A stretch of 64,000 nucleotides of DNA from Gluconacetobacter sacchari (GCF_014174255.1 NZ_JABEQJ010000015.1:49969-113968); one strand, 5' to 3'; positions 49,160 through 58,830 are shown, counted from the stretch's first letter. Notes: generated by a model from the letters alone, not told the origin. A program made the numbers and translations.

Positions 49160-49668
49160 TCGTCGCGGCCTTCGCCACCGAAGCGGGGATGCGGGAGGCA
49201 GCGGCCGAAATGCGGCGCGGCGATCCCGGCTTCATCGAAACCTACATGGCGATGGAACCGTGCGCGGCCGAGGGGGAAGGCGAGGACGGCGCGACGGGCG
49301 GCTCGATCCTCCCGGCCGTGATGCTGGTCGGCGGGATCGTGGGTGGCGTGGGGGGCTTTCTGATGCAGGCCTATGCCACGACCGTCAGTTATCCGCAGAA
49401 TGTCGGCGGCCGACCGGATCTGTCCTGGCCGTCCTATGTGCCCGCGACCTTCGAACTGGCGGTTCTGGGCGCGGTCGTGGCCGGCATGGCCGGCTTTCTG
49501 CTGCTGGCCGGGATGCCGCGCCTGTATGACCCGGTCGATGAGGCCGCGTGCCTGCGCGGCGCCATGCTGGGTTCATATGTGCTGGTCGTGCGCCCCGCCG
49601 ACAGCGCCCGCGCGCGTCGCGTGCTGGCCCGTCACGCGCCGATCGGGATCGATGAGGTGGCGGAATGA
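49156..49668 (+). CDS. actD: Alternative complex III, ActD (DUF3341)
   Basis: Membrane subunit of 170 residues with two helices (about 48-70 and 96-118) between soluble ends, the usual DUF3341 layout, including PVDEAACLRGA near the second helix. It is needed for complex assembly and contacts ActB/ActC in known structures. It overlaps actC and actE by four bases each. Confidence 0.9.
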   Translation: MIVAAFATEAGMREAAAEMRRGDPGFIETYMAMEPCAAEGEGEDGATGGSILPAVMLVGGIVGGVGGFLMQAYATTVSYPQNVGGRPDLSWPSYVPATFELAVLGAVVAGMAGFLLLAGMPRLYDPVDEAACLRGAMLGSYVLVVRPADSARARRVLARHAPIGIDEVAE

Positions 49669-50147
49669 CGCCGCGTCCTGCGATCGTCTTCGGACTCGCG
49701 GCCGTACTGCTGGTTGCGGGCTGCGACGACATGACCAGGCAGAAGAAGCAGAACCCGTATGCCAGCCGCGCGACCGCGCCTGGCGACGTTCCGGCCGGCG
49801 TGGTGCAGTACGGCGAGACATCCGCCCCGGTGCCGCCGGTGACGATGGCGCTGCTGGAGCGTGGACGGACCGAATATCACGTCTTCTGCGCGCCCTGTCA
49901 TGCGGAAACCGGCGATGGGCACGGGATGATCGTGCAGCGTGGCTTCCCCGCGCCGCCGCGGCTGGCCAGTGACGGGCCGCAGCGTATCTACGACGTCATA
50001 ACCGATGGTCGGGGTGTGATGTATGGTTTCGCCCAACGGATCGCGCCGGACGATCGTTGGGCCGTCGTTGCCTATGTGCATGCGTTGCGGATCAGCCAGC
50101 ACATGATGCTGTCTGACCTGACGCCGGAACAGCAGGCCACGCGATGA
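49665..50147 (+). CDS. actE: Alternative complex III, monohaem cytochrome ActE
   Basis: Lipoprotein-like cytochrome c of 160 residues. The signal ends at a lipobox (LLVAGC, Cys20). The single haem site CAPCH is at about 75-79 and a likely Met ligand lies in GRGVMYGF. It should collect electrons from ActA and pass them to the cytochrome domain of CoxB. ATGA overlaps on both sides. Confidence 0.9.
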   Translation: MTPRPAIVFGLAAVLLVAGCDDMTRQKKQNPYASRATAPGDVPAGVVQYGETSAPVPPVTMALLERGRTEYHVFCAPCHAETGDGHGMIVQRGFPAPPRLASDGPQRIYDVITDGRGVMYGFAQRIAPDDRWAVVAYVHALRISQHMMLSDLTPEQQATR

Positions 50148-51184
50148 TCCGGACCCGGCTCCGCATCGAAGGCGCCGCATGGGCGATCGCCGCGCTGGCA
50201 GGGGTGGCGGTGCTGGCCGGGCTGGTCTGGATGCCGCATGCGGTCTACCGCCCGTGGCTGGGGGCGTGTGCCGGATGGCTGGGCTGGCCGCTGGGCAGCA
50301 TGGCGCTGATCCTGACCCATGCGCTCACGGGCGGACGCTGGGGCGAGATCCTGCTTCCCGCCCTGCGCGCCGGCGTGGCGACCCTGCCGCTGGGAGTGCC
50401 GGCGCTGGCTGTGTTGCTGGCTGGGGCGGGGGACCTTTATCCTTGGCTGAACGAGGGCGTCGCCGCGCATCTTGCCAACCGGTTCTATCTGAACCCGCCT
50501 TTCGCCCTGCTTCGGATCGCGCTCTATGCCGCGATCTGGGGCGTGCTGGGGGTGCTGTGCCTGCGAGGACAGGGGCTGGCGCGCATCGCGCCGGCGGGGC
50601 TGATCCTGCTGGCCCTGACATTCAGTTTCGCCTCCATCGATCTGACGGAATCGCTCGATCCGGGTTTCAGTTCCAGTGCCTATGGACTGATTGCCGCCGC
50701 CGGCGCCGGCCTGCTGGCGCTGGCGCTGGCCACGTTGCTGGTTCTGCTGGCAGGTCCGCCGCGAACCGAGCGGCGCGCGCTGCGCGTGTTGGCCCGGCTG
50801 CTGCTGGGATTGACGGTGTTGTGGGCCTATCTGGATTTCATGCAGTTCCTGATCATCTGGCAGTCCGACCTGCCGGTGGAGGCTGCCTGGTATGGCCCGC
50901 GCCTTCATGGCCGGTGGGGCGCGGTCGCGGTCGGGATTGTGCTGCTGCATTTCCTGCTGCCCTTCGCGCTGCTGATGCTTGCGCCGTTGCAGGTGCGGCG
51001 CCCGGCCGTCCTGGGCGCGGCGGGCCTGCTGGTGGTCATGGAGGTGACGCGCAACCTGTGGCTGGTGCTGCCGGGGACGGCGTCGGTTTCGATCCTGCTG
51101 ACGCTGGCGTCGCTATCGGTGTTCGCGGCCGCCGGGGCGGCGCTTTGCATCCGCGCGATGCGGCGCGAGGTGAGCCATGGGTGA
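50144..51184 (+). CDS. actF: Alternative complex III, membrane subunit ActF
   Basis: Polytopic membrane protein of 346 residues with about nine or ten helices, the expected partner of ActC. Landmarks include LLLGLTVLWAYLDFMQFLIIW, the aromatic block typical of ActF, and VVMEVTRNLWLVLP. It overlaps actE by 4 bases and the next gene by 8. Confidence 0.88.
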   Translation: MIRTRLRIEGAAWAIAALAGVAVLAGLVWMPHAVYRPWLGACAGWLGWPLGSMALILTHALTGGRWGEILLPALRAGVATLPLGVPALAVLLAGAGDLYPWLNEGVAAHLANRFYLNPPFALLRIALYAAIWGVLGVLCLRGQGLARIAPAGLILLALTFSFASIDLTESLDPGFSSSAYGLIAAAGAGLLALALATLLVLLAGPPRTERRALRVLARLLLGLTVLWAYLDFMQFLIIWQSDLPVEAAWYGPRLHGRWGAVAVGIVLLHFLLPFALLMLAPLQVRRPAVLGAAGLLVVMEVTRNLWLVLPGTASVSILLTLASLSVFAAAGAALCIRAMRREVSHG

Positions 51185-51569
51185 CGATCCCGCCCCGGTC
51201 GTGTCGCCGCATTTTCCCCGTCCTCGGCATGAGGTACGGGATGTTGCGGTTCGTCCCGTCCTGGTCGCGGGTCTTGGAGTGGGCGTGGTCCTGGTGATGC
51301 TGGCGGTGGCGGCCAATCTCCTGTTTCCACAGCGCAGTCTGGACAGATTGCTGGTCACGCCGCTACCGCCGATGGCCGCGCCCGCCCTACAGAGCGATCC
51401 GGCCGCCGACATGGCGGCCTTTGGCGCGGCGGATATGGCGCGGCTGGAGAGTTTCGGATGGGTGGACCGCGCACAGGGTGTGGCTCACGTGCCGATCGGC
51501 CAGGCGATGCGGCAGGTGGTACGTGAGGGGGTTCCCGATTGGCCCGGCGCGGGGGCGGGGCGGCCATGA
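51177..51569 (+). CDS. Small single-helix protein of ACIII-caa3 operon
   Basis: Protein of 130 residues with one membrane helix (about 27-50) and a soluble C-terminal part ending with LESFGWVDRAQGVAHVPIGQAMRQVVREGVPDW. This 'YGWVD...IPI..AM' type segment recurs in small proteins beside caa3 oxidase genes, by recollection. There are no Cys, haem or metal motifs. Its overlaps with actF (8 bases) and sco (4 bases) tie its expression to the complex. An assembly or supercomplex-linking role is inferred only. Confidence 0.8.
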   Translation: MGDDPAPVVSPHFPRPRHEVRDVAVRPVLVAGLGVGVVLVMLAVAANLLFPQRSLDRLLVTPLPPMAAPALQSDPAADMAAFGAADMARLESFGWVDRAQGVAHVPIGQAMRQVVREGVPDWPGAGAGRP

Positions 51570-52348
51570 CGTCGGGGAAGATGATCGGGCGCGCCATCAT
51601 GGCGGTGCTGATCCTGGCGATCGCCATGCCGGCGTGGGCGGGCACGATGCGGGACCTGGCGTTCACCCAGCGCCAGGGGGCGGCGCTGCCGCTGGATGCG
51701 CGCTTCACCGACACGGCGGGACGCACCCTGCCACTGGGCGCGTTCGTCGATGGCCGTCCGGCGATCCTGTCGATCGGCTATTATGAGTGTCCCAATCTCT
51801 GCGCGCTGGAACGCGAAGACCTGCTGCATGCGCTGGATGGCAGCGGCCTGAAGACGCCCGACGATTATACGCTGATCGTGGTCAGCATCGACCCCGCCGA
51901 AACCGCGCCATTGGCCCGCCAGGCGCGGCAGGACGATCTGGACCGCCATGCCACGCCGGGCGCGGAGCGCGGATGGCACTTTCTGGTCGGGGAGGCGGCG
52001 TCGATCCGGCGTCTGGCCGATGCGGTGGGGTTCCATGCGCGGTATGATCCCGTGCTGAAGCAGTATCTCCACCCGATGGGACTGGTCTTCACGACACCGG
52101 CCGGCGTGGTCTCGGGCTATGTGCTGGGCGTGGGGTATCGCGCCGGCGATGTCCGCCAGGCTCTGGCGCGGGCCGCTGCGGGCCAGCGTGTCGAGGCGTC
52201 GCCGATCCTGCTGTTGTGCTTCCATTATGATGCCGCCACCGGACGCTACACCCTGGCCATTCGCAAGTTGCTGCAACTGGGCGGGCTGATGACGGTGCTG
52301 GGGCTGGGCACCCTGCTGGGCGTGGCGCATGGGCGGAGGGCGCGATGA
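51566..52348 (+). CDS. SCO1/SenC-family copper chaperone
   Basis: Periplasmic copper-delivery protein of 260 residues for the CuA site of CoxB. A signal peptide is visible (GRAIMAVLILAIAMPAWA), then a thioredoxin fold with the copper motif CPNLC and the distant His in YLHPMGLV. Unusually, there is a C-terminal membrane helix (LLQLGGLMTVLGLGTLLGV), as in Sco proteins of ACIII-caa3 clusters. ATGA overlaps on both sides. Confidence 0.9.
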   Translation: MTSGKMIGRAIMAVLILAIAMPAWAGTMRDLAFTQRQGAALPLDARFTDTAGRTLPLGAFVDGRPAILSIGYYECPNLCALEREDLLHALDGSGLKTPDDYTLIVVSIDPAETAPLARQARQDDLDRHATPGAERGWHFLVGEAASIRRLADAVGFHARYDPVLKQYLHPMGLVFTTPAGVVSGYVLGVGYRAGDVRQALARAAAGQRVEASPILLLCFHYDAATGRYTLAIRKLLQLGGLMTVLGLGTLLGVAHGRRAR

Positions 52349-53310
52349 GCTGGCTGCCCGAAGCCTCGGCCCATGCCGCGCGGATCGACCTGCTGCTGGC
52401 CGGTCTGACGATCATCAGTCTGGCGGTGCTGGGGCTGGTATTCGGGTTGATGGTGCTGAACGTGATGCGCTTCCGCGCCGGCCGGACGACGGCCGTCGCG
52501 CGGGCCGCCGCCGGACATAAGAACTGGTGGTTCGAAATCGCCTGGACCGCGGCGACGCTGGTGATCTTCTTCGGCCTGTTTCTCTGGGCCACGCAACTCT
52601 ATGTCGTCGGGTTCCGGCCGCCGGCCGATGCGATCCAGATCTATGTCACCGGCAAGCAATGGATGTGGAAGATCCAGTATCCGGGTGGCCAGCGCGAGAT
52701 CAATGCGCTGCATGTGCCGGCGGGCCGGCCGGTACGCCTACTGATGACGTCGGAAGACGTGATCCATGATTTCTCGGTCCCCGCCCTGCGGATCAAGCAT
52801 GACGTATTGCCCGGCCGATATCAGAGCCTGTGGTTCACCGCGACGCGGACCGGATCGTTCCGTCTGTACTGCACGCAATTCTGCGGGGTGGGCCATTCCC
52901 GCATGACAGGCACGCTGACGGTGCTGGATGCCGCGGATTATGCGGACTGGCTGAACAATGTTCCGGCCAGTGGCAGCCTGGCGATGGAGGGCGAGGCCCT
53001 GTTCATCCGCAGCGGGTGCAGCGGCTGCCATGCCTCCAGCCGCTATGCCCCGGATGCGGCGGATGCCAGCCGGGCGCCGTCGATGGTCGGGCTGTACGGC
53101 AGCCGGGTGGTGCTGGCGGACGGGCATGCGATCGTGGCCGATGCCGCCTTCCTTCACGATGCGATCCTTGATTCGCCGCGACGGCAGGGGGCCTCGTTCG
53201 CGACTGAAATGCCGTCCTTCCGCGGTGTGCTGGGCGAGGAGGATCTGGCCGCGCTGGTCGCTTATTTGCAGACTCTCTCGCCCGCCCTTCCTCCAGACAC
53301 TGGGAATTGA
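52345..53310 (+). CDS. coxB: caa3-type cytochrome oxidase subunit II with cytochrome c
   Basis: Protein of 321 residues with two N-terminal helices (about 13-42 and 63-90), a cupredoxin domain with CuA ligands His141, Cys176, Cys180, His184 and Met187 ([12 protein letters not shown]), and a fused class I cytochrome c with CSGCH at 225-229 and axial Met in TEMPSF. The fused haem marks the caa3 type and suits direct electron transfer from ActE. coxA begins 4 bases downstream. Confidence 0.95.
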   Translation: MSWLPEASAHAARIDLLLAGLTIISLAVLGLVFGLMVLNVMRFRAGRTTAVARAAAGHKNWWFEIAWTAATLVIFFGLFLWATQLYVVGFRPPADAIQIYVTGKQWMWKIQYPGGQREINALHVPAGRPVRLLMTSEDVIHDFSVPALRIKHDVLPGRYQSLWFTATRTGSFRLYCTQFCGVGHSRMTGTLTVLDAADYADWLNNVPASGSLAMEGEALFIRSGCSGCHASSRYAPDAADASRAPSMVGLYGSRVVLADGHAIVADAAFLHDAILDSPRRQGASFATEMPSFRGVLGEEDLAALVAYLQTLSPALPPDTGN

Positions 53311-53314
53311 CGCG

Positions 53315-54940
53315 ATGTCGGCAAGCTATCTCTGGCAGGACGGCACCCTGCGATCGTGGCTGCTGACGCGCGACCACAAGCGGATCGCCCTGCTCTATCT
53401 GGGGTCGATCACCGCCTTCTTTGCGCTGGGCGGCATCGGCGCGGCGCTGATCCGGCTGCAATTGCTGGAGCCGGCGGGTACCATCCTGTCCGATGCGACC
53501 TATAACCGGGTGTTCACCATGCATGGCGTGGTGATGGTGTGGCTGTTCCTGGTGCCGTCGATCCCGGTCACGCTGGGCAATTTCCTGGTTCCGCTGATGC
53601 TCGGCGCCCGGGACCTTGCGTTTCCGCGCCTCAACCTCGTCAGTTGGTATCTGTTCGTGGCTTCGGGGCTGCTGGTGCTTTACGGCCTGTTCCGGGGCGG
53701 GCTGGAGACTGGCTGGACCTTCTATACCCCGCTTTCGTCGGATTATTCCGAAGGCAGGGTGCTGCCGGTGGTGCTGGGCATCTTCCTCAACGGCTTTTCC
53801 TCGATCGCCACGGGAGTGAATTTCATCGTCAGCATCCATCAACTGCGCGCGCCGGGGATGACGTGGTACCGGCTGCCGCTGATGCTGTGGGCGTTGTATG
53901 CCACCAGCATCATCTTCGTGCTGGCGACGCCGGTCCTGGGCATCACGCTGCTGCTGCTGGCGTTCGAACGGCTGTTCCGGGTCGGGGTGTTCGACCCGAC
54001 GCTGGGCGGCGATCCGCTGCTGTTCCAGCAGATGTTCTGGTTCTACTCCCACCCGGCCGTCTACATCATGATCCTGCCCGGCATGGGCGTCGTCAGCGAG
54101 ATCGTCAGCACCTTCTGCCGCAAGCCGGTCTTCGGCTATCGCTTCGTGGCGTGGTCATCGGTCTCGATCGCGGCGATCGGCTTCATCGTGTGGGGGCACC
54201 ACATGTTCGTGGCGGGGGAGTCGCTCTACTCCGCGATCGTCTTTTCGATGTTCAGTTTCTTCGTCTCGGTGCCATCGGCCATCAAGGTCTTCAACTGGCT
54301 GGGCACGATGCATGGCGGCTCCATCCGGCTGGATGCGCCGATGCTCTATGCGCTGGGCTTTATCGGACTGTTCACGGTGGGGGGGCTGACCGGACTGTTC
54401 CTGGCCTCGCTGGCCGCCGACGTGCATCTGACGCAGACCTATTTCGTGGTGGCGCATTTTCACTACATCATGGTCGGCGGCATGGTGTCGGCCTATTTCG
54501 GCGGACTGCATTACTGGTGGCCCAAGATCACCGGGCGGATGTATCCCGAAATCTGGGGACGGCTGGCCGCCGCCCTGATCTTCTTCGGCTTCAACCTGAC
54601 CTTTTTCCCGCAATTCATCCTGGGATTCGAGGGCATGCCACGCCGCTATGCCACCTATCCCGCGCAGTTCCAGGTTCTGAACGTGCTGTCTTCAGCGGGA
54701 GCGGGCATCCTGGCCGTCGCTTACGTGATGCCGCTGGTCTATTTTACCTGGTCGCTGTTTCGCGGCGCGCGCGCGCCCGACAATCCGTGGGGGGCGACGG
54801 GCTTGGAATGGCGGACCTCGTCGCCGCCACCGGTGGAGAATTTCGCCGAGACGCCGGTCGTGACCACCGATGCCTATGATTACGGGGACATGGATGCCCG
54901 TACCGGCGTCGCGGACGCGGGAGGGCGGCATCATGTCTGA
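53315..54940 (+). CDS. coxA: caa3-type cytochrome oxidase subunit I
   Basis: Catalytic haem-copper subunit of 541 residues with twelve helices. Haem a ligands are His70 and His383, haem a3 ligand His381 (VVAHFHYIM), CuB ligands His246, His295 and His296, and the cross-linked Tyr250. Helix VI reads FYSHPAVYI, with Tyr-Ser in place of the A1-type Glu, marking an A2-type proton pathway. It pumps protons while reducing oxygen. It overlaps coxC by 8 bases. Confidence 0.96.
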   Translation: MSASYLWQDGTLRSWLLTRDHKRIALLYLGSITAFFALGGIGAALIRLQLLEPAGTILSDATYNRVFTMHGVVMVWLFLVPSIPVTLGNFLVPLMLGARDLAFPRLNLVSWYLFVASGLLVLYGLFRGGLETGWTFYTPLSSDYSEGRVLPVVLGIFLNGFSSIATGVNFIVSIHQLRAPGMTWYRLPLMLWALYATSIIFVLATPVLGITLLLLAFERLFRVGVFDPTLGGDPLLFQQMFWFYSHPAVYIMILPGMGVVSEIVSTFCRKPVFGYRFVAWSSVSIAAIGFIVWGHHMFVAGESLYSAIVFSMFSFFVSVPSAIKVFNWLGTMHGGSIRLDAPMLYALGFIGLFTVGGLTGLFLASLAADVHLTQTYFVVAHFHYIMVGGMVSAYFGGLHYWWPKITGRMYPEIWGRLAAALIFFGFNLTFFPQFILGFEGMPRRYATYPAQFQVLNVLSSAGAGILAVAYVMPLVYFTWSLFRGARAPDNPWGATGLEWRTSSPPPVENFAETPVVTTDAYDYGDMDARTGVADAGGRHHV

Positions 54941-55580
54941 CGGTGCCGTCCTGGACCGCCACGCGCCGTATGAGACGACCCTGCATCGCGACGAGACGGC
55001 GATTGCCGGCATGTGGCTGTTCCTGGCCAGCGAGACGCTGCTGTTCGGCGGTCTGTTCCTGGTCTGCCTGGTTTATTCGCAGACGCGTGCCGACGGGTGG
55101 GCGGAGGGGGTGCGCCATACGAACCTGGCGATCGGGGCGGTCAACACGCTGGTCCTGATCACCAGCAGCGCAATCTATACGATGGCGGTGGAAGCGGGGA
55201 GGCGCGGCGACAATCGCCGGGTGATGCGGTTCGGACTCGGGGCCGCGGTGCTGGGTCTGGCGTTTCTGGTGCTGAAGGGCGTGGAATGGGGGCAGGAATT
55301 CAGCGAGAACCTGTTTCCGGGACCGCATTTCGCGCTTCATGGCCCGAATGCCCGAGCCGCCGAACTGTTCTACAGCTTCTATTTCCTGGCGACCTTCCTG
55401 CATGGGATGCACATGGTGGTCGGAATCGGGTTGATCCTGTGGATCGGCCGCAAGGCGCATCAGGGGGCGTTCAGTGCGGCATGGAGCACGCCCGTCGATG
55501 TCGTGGGACTGTATTGGAGCTTCGTCGACCTGGTCTGGATGCTGCTGTTCCCGCTGCTGTATCTGATCGGGCGGGCGTAA
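54933..55580 (+). CDS. coxC: Cytochrome oxidase subunit III
   Basis: Membrane subunit of 215 residues with five helices, the short form common in caa3 oxidases. Landmarks are [17 protein letters not shown] with the conserved Glu, and [20 protein letters not shown]. It ends with [20 protein letters not shown]. The ATG at 54933 overlaps the coxA end, and the stop overlaps the coxD start (TAATG). Confidence 0.94.
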   Translation: MSDGAVLDRHAPYETTLHRDETAIAGMWLFLASETLLFGGLFLVCLVYSQTRADGWAEGVRHTNLAIGAVNTLVLITSSAIYTMAVEAGRRGDNRRVMRFGLGAAVLGLAFLVLKGVEWGQEFSENLFPGPHFALHGPNARAAELFYSFYFLATFLHGMHMVVGIGLILWIGRKAHQGAFSAAWSTPVDVVGLYWSFVDLVWMLLFPLLYLIGRA

Positions 55581-55900
55581 TGGCGCGCATCGGCATCTGC
55601 TGGGGCATGCTGGTCCTGCTGCTGGCGGCGGAGCTGGCGGCCGCGCGGGCGGGTTTCGGTGCCGCCGTGTGCGTGGCAGCGATCCTGATGGTTCTGGTCA
55701 TTGTGCTGGGCTTCATGCGGATCCTGCGCGGACCGCCGCTTGCGATCATCTTCGCGCTCGGCGGGCTGTTCTGGCTGACGATCCTGCTTGCGCTGGGCAG
55801 CCTGGACAGTTTTACCCGCACCGTCGTGCCGGTGGCCGGAGCCGCTGCATATGGTCCCGTCGTGCGCGGGGGCGCGGCAGGCCAGACGAAGGGCGGATAG
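55580..55900 (+). CDS. Cytochrome oxidase subunit IV-like protein
   Basis: Membrane protein of 106 residues with three hydrophobic segments (about 5-23, 26-46 and 52-74), the layout of prokaryotic cytochrome oxidase subunit IV. It overlaps coxC by one base and ends the ACIII-caa3 operon. Its sequence is poorly conserved; the call rests on topology and position. Confidence 0.75.
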   Translation: MARIGICWGMLVLLLAAELAAARAGFGAAVCVAAILMVLVIVLGFMRILRGPPLAIIFALGGLFWLTILLALGSLDSFTRTVVPVAGAAAYGPVVRGGAAGQTKGG

Positions 55901-55978
55901 TTTCATGAAAGATACACGGAAGAAATAGTCGGATACGGCTAGACAAGGCGCGTCCTTCATCAGGGTAGGTTGCTTGCG

Positions 55979-56803
55979 ATGAACGTGATTCTCAATGATC
56001 GACTCGCATCCGCCAGCTACAGGGCCGTCTTTGTTTCGGACGTGCATCTTGGAACGCGCGATTGCCGGGCCGACCTGCTGGCGGAATTCCTGAGCAATCT
56101 GACCTGCCAGCGCCTGTATCTGGTCGGCGATATCATCGACGGCTGGAAGTTGAAGCGGTCGTGGTTCTGGAACAGCCATCATGACGATGTGCTGAATCTG
56201 ATCCTGCGCATGGGGCGCAGCGGGACCGAGATCATCTATATCCCCGGCAACCATGACGAGATGTTCCGTCGCTGGCTGCCGCATGAACTTGAAGTCGCCG
56301 GCATCAGGCTGTGCGGCGAGGCCGAGCACGTGACCGCGACCGGACGGAAATTCCTGGTTCTGCATGGGGACGAATTCGACAGCGTGGTGCGCTATGCGCC
56401 CTTTCTGGCGATGCTGGGGGACCGGGCCTATACGCTGGCTCTGATCGTCAACCGCTGGTTCAACCTGGCGCGGCGCAAGCTGGGCCTGCCTTACCGTTCG
56501 CTGTCGCAATGGCTGAAGCAGCAGGTCAAGAGCGCGGTCATGGCCATCGACCGGTTCGAGACCGCGGTTGCCGACGAGGCGCGGCGGCGGGGCATGGATG
56601 GGGTGATCTGCGGCCATATCCATCATGCCGTGATCAAGGATCTGGGGGGTGTGGTGTACATGAACGACGGCGACTGGGTCGAAAGTTGCAGCGCGCTGGT
56701 CGAGCATCATGACGGCAGCATGGAGCTGCTGGATGTGACCGACGTCCGCAACCGGTTCCCGGCGCCTGCGCCGCTGGCATCGCGCCTGTTCGCCGGTGCG
56801 TGA
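55979..56803 (+). CDS. LpxH-like UDP-2,3-diacylglucosamine pyrophosphatase family
   Basis: Calcineurin-like phosphoesterase of 274 residues. Metal motifs appear in order: FVSDVHLG (Asp, His), GDIIDGW (Asp), GNHDEM (Asn, His), LHGDEFD (His) and CGHIHHA (His). The insertion between the third and fourth blocks resembles the LpxH/LpxH2 group acting in lipid A synthesis, but related enzymes act on other lipids. A GTGA overlap couples it to a GT4 glycosyltransferase, suggesting they work on one lipid. Confidence 0.85.
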   Translation: MNVILNDRLASASYRAVFVSDVHLGTRDCRADLLAEFLSNLTCQRLYLVGDIIDGWKLKRSWFWNSHHDDVLNLILRMGRSGTEIIYIPGNHDEMFRRWLPHELEVAGIRLCGEAEHVTATGRKFLVLHGDEFDSVVRYAPFLAMLGDRAYTLALIVNRWFNLARRKLGLPYRSLSQWLKQQVKSAVMAIDRFETAVADEARRRGMDGVICGHIHHAVIKDLGGVVYMNDGDWVESCSALVEHHDGSMELLDVTDVRNRFPAPAPLASRLFAGA

Positions 56804-57909
56804 GTGACGGGGGCATGGTTGCCGCCTTGTCGCAGCACGTCCCGCTGGAAACGCCCCTGCGCATTCTGATGATCAGCGATGCCTGGTATCCGCAGGTCAA
56901 CGGTGTGGTGCGCACCCTCTCGCGCCTGCGGGATACGTTGACCGACATGGGGCATACGGTCGACATCATCGGTCCGCACCTGTTTCGTACCGTCCCGTGC
57001 CCGACTTACCCCGAAATCCGGCTGTGCCTGCTGCCCGGCCGCCGGTTGGCGCGGCTGATCGAAGCCTTTCAGCCGGATGCGATCCATATCGTGACCGAGG
57101 GGCCGCTGGGCCTGGCCGCGCGGCGCTGGGGGCGGCGGAACGGGCGGTGCTTCACCTCGTCGTTCCATACGCGGTTTCCGGAATATATTCATGTCCGTAC
57201 CGGGTTCTCGACGAGGCTTCCTTATCGGTTCCTGCGCTGGTTCCATGGCGCGGCGGCGCTGACGCTGGTTCCGACCGCCAGCCTGCTCGAGGATCTGCGC
57301 GAACGGGGATTCGCGCATCTGGAATGCTGGACCCGGGGCGTCGATGCCGACCGGTTTCACCCCGATGCGGTCGCGATCGACTGGCATGGCCGGTATGGGG
57401 TGCGCGGCCCGTATCTTCTGTATGTCGGGCGGGTGGCGGTAGAGAAGAATCTGGAGGCGTTCCTGTCGCTGGATCTGCCCGGTACCCGAATCGTGGTGGG
57501 GGATGGGCCGGACCGGGCGGCGCTGGCCGCGCGCTATCCGGGTGTACTGTTCACCGGCTACCTGACCGGCGCTGACCTGGCGGCAGCGTATGCCGCCAGC
57601 GATGTGTTCGTGTTTCCCAGCCTTACGGACACGTTCGGGCTGGTGATCCTGGAGGCGCTGGCCTGCGGCGTGCCGGTCGCGGCGTTCGACGTGACGGGGC
57701 CGCGCGACATCCTGCCGCCGGGAATCTCGGCGGTCGGTGCCATCGGGCCGGACCTGCGCCGCAATATCCTGGCCGCCTTGCGGGCGGATCGCGCCGCCTG
57801 CCGCGCCTATGCCGCGCGGTTCAGTTGGGAGGCCTGCGCGCGCATGTTCCTGGGCGCGGTAATCCGGGCCCAGCGGCCCCCCGGCGCGGGGAATCGCGTC
57901 GCGCGGTGA
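56800..57909 (+). CDS. Glycosyltransferase family 4 (mannosyltransferase-like)
   Basis: GT-B enzyme of 369 residues resembling GDP-mannose-dependent lipid glycosyltransferases (MgtA-like). The N-terminal domain holds SDAWYPQVNGVVRTLSRL and FTSSFHTRFPEYI. The C-terminal domain holds YVGRVAVEKNLEAFL and FVFPSLTDTFGLVILEALACG. It starts at GTG 56800 inside the previous stop (GTGA), with ATG 56815 as alternative. It probably adds a sugar to a membrane lipid. Confidence 0.88.
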   Translation: MSDGGMVAALSQHVPLETPLRILMISDAWYPQVNGVVRTLSRLRDTLTDMGHTVDIIGPHLFRTVPCPTYPEIRLCLLPGRRLARLIEAFQPDAIHIVTEGPLGLAARRWGRRNGRCFTSSFHTRFPEYIHVRTGFSTRLPYRFLRWFHGAAALTLVPTASLLEDLRERGFAHLECWTRGVDADRFHPDAVAIDWHGRYGVRGPYLLYVGRVAVEKNLEAFLSLDLPGTRIVVGDGPDRAALAARYPGVLFTGYLTGADLAAAYAASDVFVFPSLTDTFGLVILEALACGVPVAAFDVTGPRDILPPGISAVGAIGPDLRRNILAALRADRAACRAYAARFSWEACARMFLGAVIRAQRPPGAGNRVAR

Positions 57910-58033
57910 ACGGTCGACGCGGCGCGGCGTTTTGGCCGCATGGGGTCCGCGCGGATGGACCGCAGGCTGAAAACACCGTAACGGAGCCGGATGCCGAGGG
58001 TCGTCCCGGCGCCGTGTGGAAGGACCGATCGTC

Positions 58034-58312
58034 ATGGAAGGCATCATTGCCGTTGTTACGGGCCTGTTGGTGGGTCTGTTCGGCCTGATCCTGACGGCGG
58101 TTGCCGCGATCGAGCATCTGGCCCGGCAGATCCTGGCCAGTGTGGGCATCGTGGGCGAGTTGCAGACCGCGCTGTTGATCATTCTTCTGGTCAGTCTCGC
58201 GATCGGTGCCTTCCGGCTGTTCGGGGGTGTGTTTGCCGTCCTGATCGGCCTGGTGCTGATGCTGATCCTGCTTCATGCGCTCCTGACTACGGCGGGCGTG
58301 CCCGTGCATTGA
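58034..58312 (+). CDS. Small hydrophobic membrane protein
   Basis: Protein of 92 residues, almost wholly hydrophobic: helices at about 3-24, 40-58 and 62-84, joined by short loops. The ATG at 58034 was preferred to a GTG at 58016. No family was recognised. It stands 124 bases after the GT4 gene on the same strand. Confidence 0.55.
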   Translation: MEGIIAVVTGLLVGLFGLILTAVAAIEHLARQILASVGIVGELQTALLIILLVSLAIGAFRLFGGVFAVLIGLVLMLILLHALLTTAGVPVH

Positions 58313-58695
58313 CCGCCACGTCCATTCGTCCGGCGATGTCCGACCGGGCGTCTATCGTTGCCGGCGGAATGCGACGCGGCGCGACAGGTCCGCCGACATC
58401 TGGCGCATGGAGGCGACGTAGCCGGGCCGAGACCTGGCCTGGTCGCCCGTCCAGGTGACGCGCCTTGGTGATGTCGGCGAACGGCCATGGCGATCGGCGG
58501 CGCAGGCGGGCCGCCTGGTCGCGATCCAGTCGCGGATGAGGATATGCCCGATGATTCCGGCTGCGTATACCATCGACGAGGCCCTCCACCTCAGGGGTTC
58601 CGGAGGGGGAACTCGGAACCGCCAGCAAAGTTCAGACACAAACCCGGGAACGACCCGATGTGCTGCGTTTTGCCGGATATCGTGGGACGGCCCTG
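58313..58695. other. Gap with no convincing gene
   Basis: 383 bases between two small membrane-protein genes that face each other. Several frames are open on both strands because GC is high, but none shows a family motif, ribosome-binding site or hydrophobic pattern. No clear terminator was seen. Confidence 0.4.
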
Positions 58696-58830
58696 CTACC
58701 AGGCCTGTCCGAACAGCAGGACGCCGGCATAGAGCACGATCAGGGCGACGATCCCGCCGACCATGACGGTCCAGTAGCCGATTGAACGGGGTGGCGCGGC
58801 GGAGACGCCGCGGGTGATCGTATGGGTCAT
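58696..58830 (-). CDS. Very small single-helix membrane protein
   Basis: Protein of 44 residues with one helix (YWTVMVGGIVALIVLYAGVLLF trimmed to about residues 19-40) and a short polar N-terminus. The GGGAGG ribosome-binding site 7 bases upstream of the ATG at 58830 supports translation. Function unknown. Confidence 0.55.
   Translation of the reverse strand: MTHTITRGVSAAPPRSIGYWTVMVGGIVALIVLYAGVLLFGQAW

Noticed and set aside
58287..58628. Minus-strand frame of 113 codons between two small membrane-protein genes.
   Set aside because: Arg-rich with no hydrophobic core, motif or ribosome-binding site.
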